Positions 44,969 through 45,447 of a stretch of DNA of 45,447 nt are shown one piece after another. The notes beneath the pieces are model-generated. The model saw nothing but the letters and a program-made list of their open reading frames with translations, was not told the DNA's origin and made no database searches. The first letter of the stretch is position 1. Every line of letters starts with the position of its first letter. Location: positions 1-45,447 of the forward strand of contig JASAON010001515.1 in assembly GCA_030849065.1 (NCBI GenBank), read 5' to 3'. The stretch is from Jaenimonas drosophilae. Its lineage: Eukaryota > Euglenozoa > Kinetoplastea > Trypanosomatida > Trypanosomatidae. Made by a program: the position numbers and the translations under genes.

Positions 44969-45447
44969 ATGTCCTGGCGTGCTCGCTTCACACCAAGTGT
45001 GGCCTCTCTGACGGTGTGGCTGAACCCCAAAGACCCAAACTGTTTTGGCGTGCGTAACTGGTGGAGATCGAACCTCCCCGAGCTGCAGCTCCTCAACCCG
45101 TTTTGCACCTTCACCATTCAGGAGCTCTCATTTGGAGAGCCACACATGTACGTCAATTATACCCCAACAGACCAACGCATGATTCGTTTGGCTGGCGCGA
45201 CGGAGGAGGAGTGCGAGGACATCATGGAGGCGTGCATAACCTACGGCATGAATCATGCCATCATTGAGCGGCCACGCACCGATGATGGCGGCGATCTCAT
45301 CAACCAACCCGCCATCACCTCATTTGGTTATACGGAAAGCTTCACCGCCAAGTTGGAGGTGCAGCCTCCGGCTGATATTGGCCAACGTACGCCGGATGGC
45401 GTAGATGATCCCGGCCAGCGCCCCCGTCTTTATCCTAGGAATGTTGG
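44969..45447 (+). CDS. L51/S25/CI-B8-fold mitochondrial protein (mL43 or NDUFA2-like), 3' end missing
   Basis: At least 159 codons are open and the frame runs off the right edge. The first 90 residues look like the thioredoxin-like L51/S25/CI-B8 domain: a strand (SLTVWLNP), the Cys-containing loop and helix (CFGVRNWWRSNLPEL), then a second strand (CTFTIQEL) and the final helix (EEECEDIMEACITYG). The family includes mitochondrial ribosomal protein mL43 and complex I subunit NDUFA2. Both lie in mitochondria, and I cannot separate them from this fragment. The rest (about 100-159) is a polar tail not found in the short animal proteins. No classic long presequence is seen; the N-terminus is MSWRARFTPS, with two Arg and no acid. 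Confidence 0.68.
   Translation, partial: MSWRARFTPSVASLTVWLNPKDPNCFGVRNWWRSNLPELQLLNPFCTFTIQELSFGEPHMYVNYTPTDQRMIRLAGATEEECEDIMEACITYGMNHAIIERPRTDDGGDLINQPAITSFGYTESFTAKLEVQPPADIGQRTPDGVDDPGQRPRLYPRNV

Overview
This window looks like nuclear DNA of a kinetoplastid or a closely related euglenozoan. Nineteen convincing protein genes all lie on the + strand without recognisable introns. They are separated by short spacers, and most start codons follow closely on a pyrimidine-rich tract ending in AG, the expected pattern for polycistronic transcription with spliced-leader trans-splicing. The gene set is eukaryotic (EMC6, COA6, PP4, SP-RING SUMO ligase, ATM1) and includes an AIR9-like LRR plus A9-repeat protein, a cytoskeletal type known from trypanosomes. 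The species cannot be named from the sequence.

Layout. 1-224: tandem satellite of 31/35-bp units, each an inverted repeat, running off the left edge. 225-2400: gene-poor, GC-rich, then strongly G/T-rich DNA with long G and T runs, directly before the first gene; this may be the transcription start region of the cluster. 2.4-8.0 kb: a degenerate DExH-helicase-like protein, a small two-TM protein, COA6, EMC6 and a CNNM-type transporter. 8.2-19.2 kb: AIR9-like protein, EngB-type GTPase with a long C-terminal tail, J-domain protein, PP4 catalytic subunit and a Roc-COR GTPase. 19.6-31.3 kb: a large Ser/Pro-rich unknown, a small four-TM protein, an SP-RING SUMO ligase, an ATM1-type mitochondrial ABC transporter and a SWIM-finger protein. 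31.7-45.4 kb: a fused FSH1 hydrolase-RWD-OBG-like GTPase, a 2146-residue TPR/IQ/repeat protein, an LRR protein, and an L51/S25/CI-B8-fold mitochondrial protein cut off by the right edge.

The genes do not form a functional operon, as is normal for kinetoplastid clusters. Several themes recur: mitochondrial biogenesis (COA6, EngB, ATM1, L51/S25/CI-B8 protein), cytoskeleton or calcium-calmodulin scaffolds (AIR9, IQ protein), and membrane insertion or transport (EMC6, CNNM). Several 0.5-0.8 kb spacers hold strong splice-acceptor-like signals that are not close to the next long gene, which may mark short independent transcripts. The features most worth following up are the triple fusion at 31686-34403, the two interleaved repeat families in the 2146-residue protein, the G/T-rich leader region, and possible small or broken genes at 15.9-16.5 kb.
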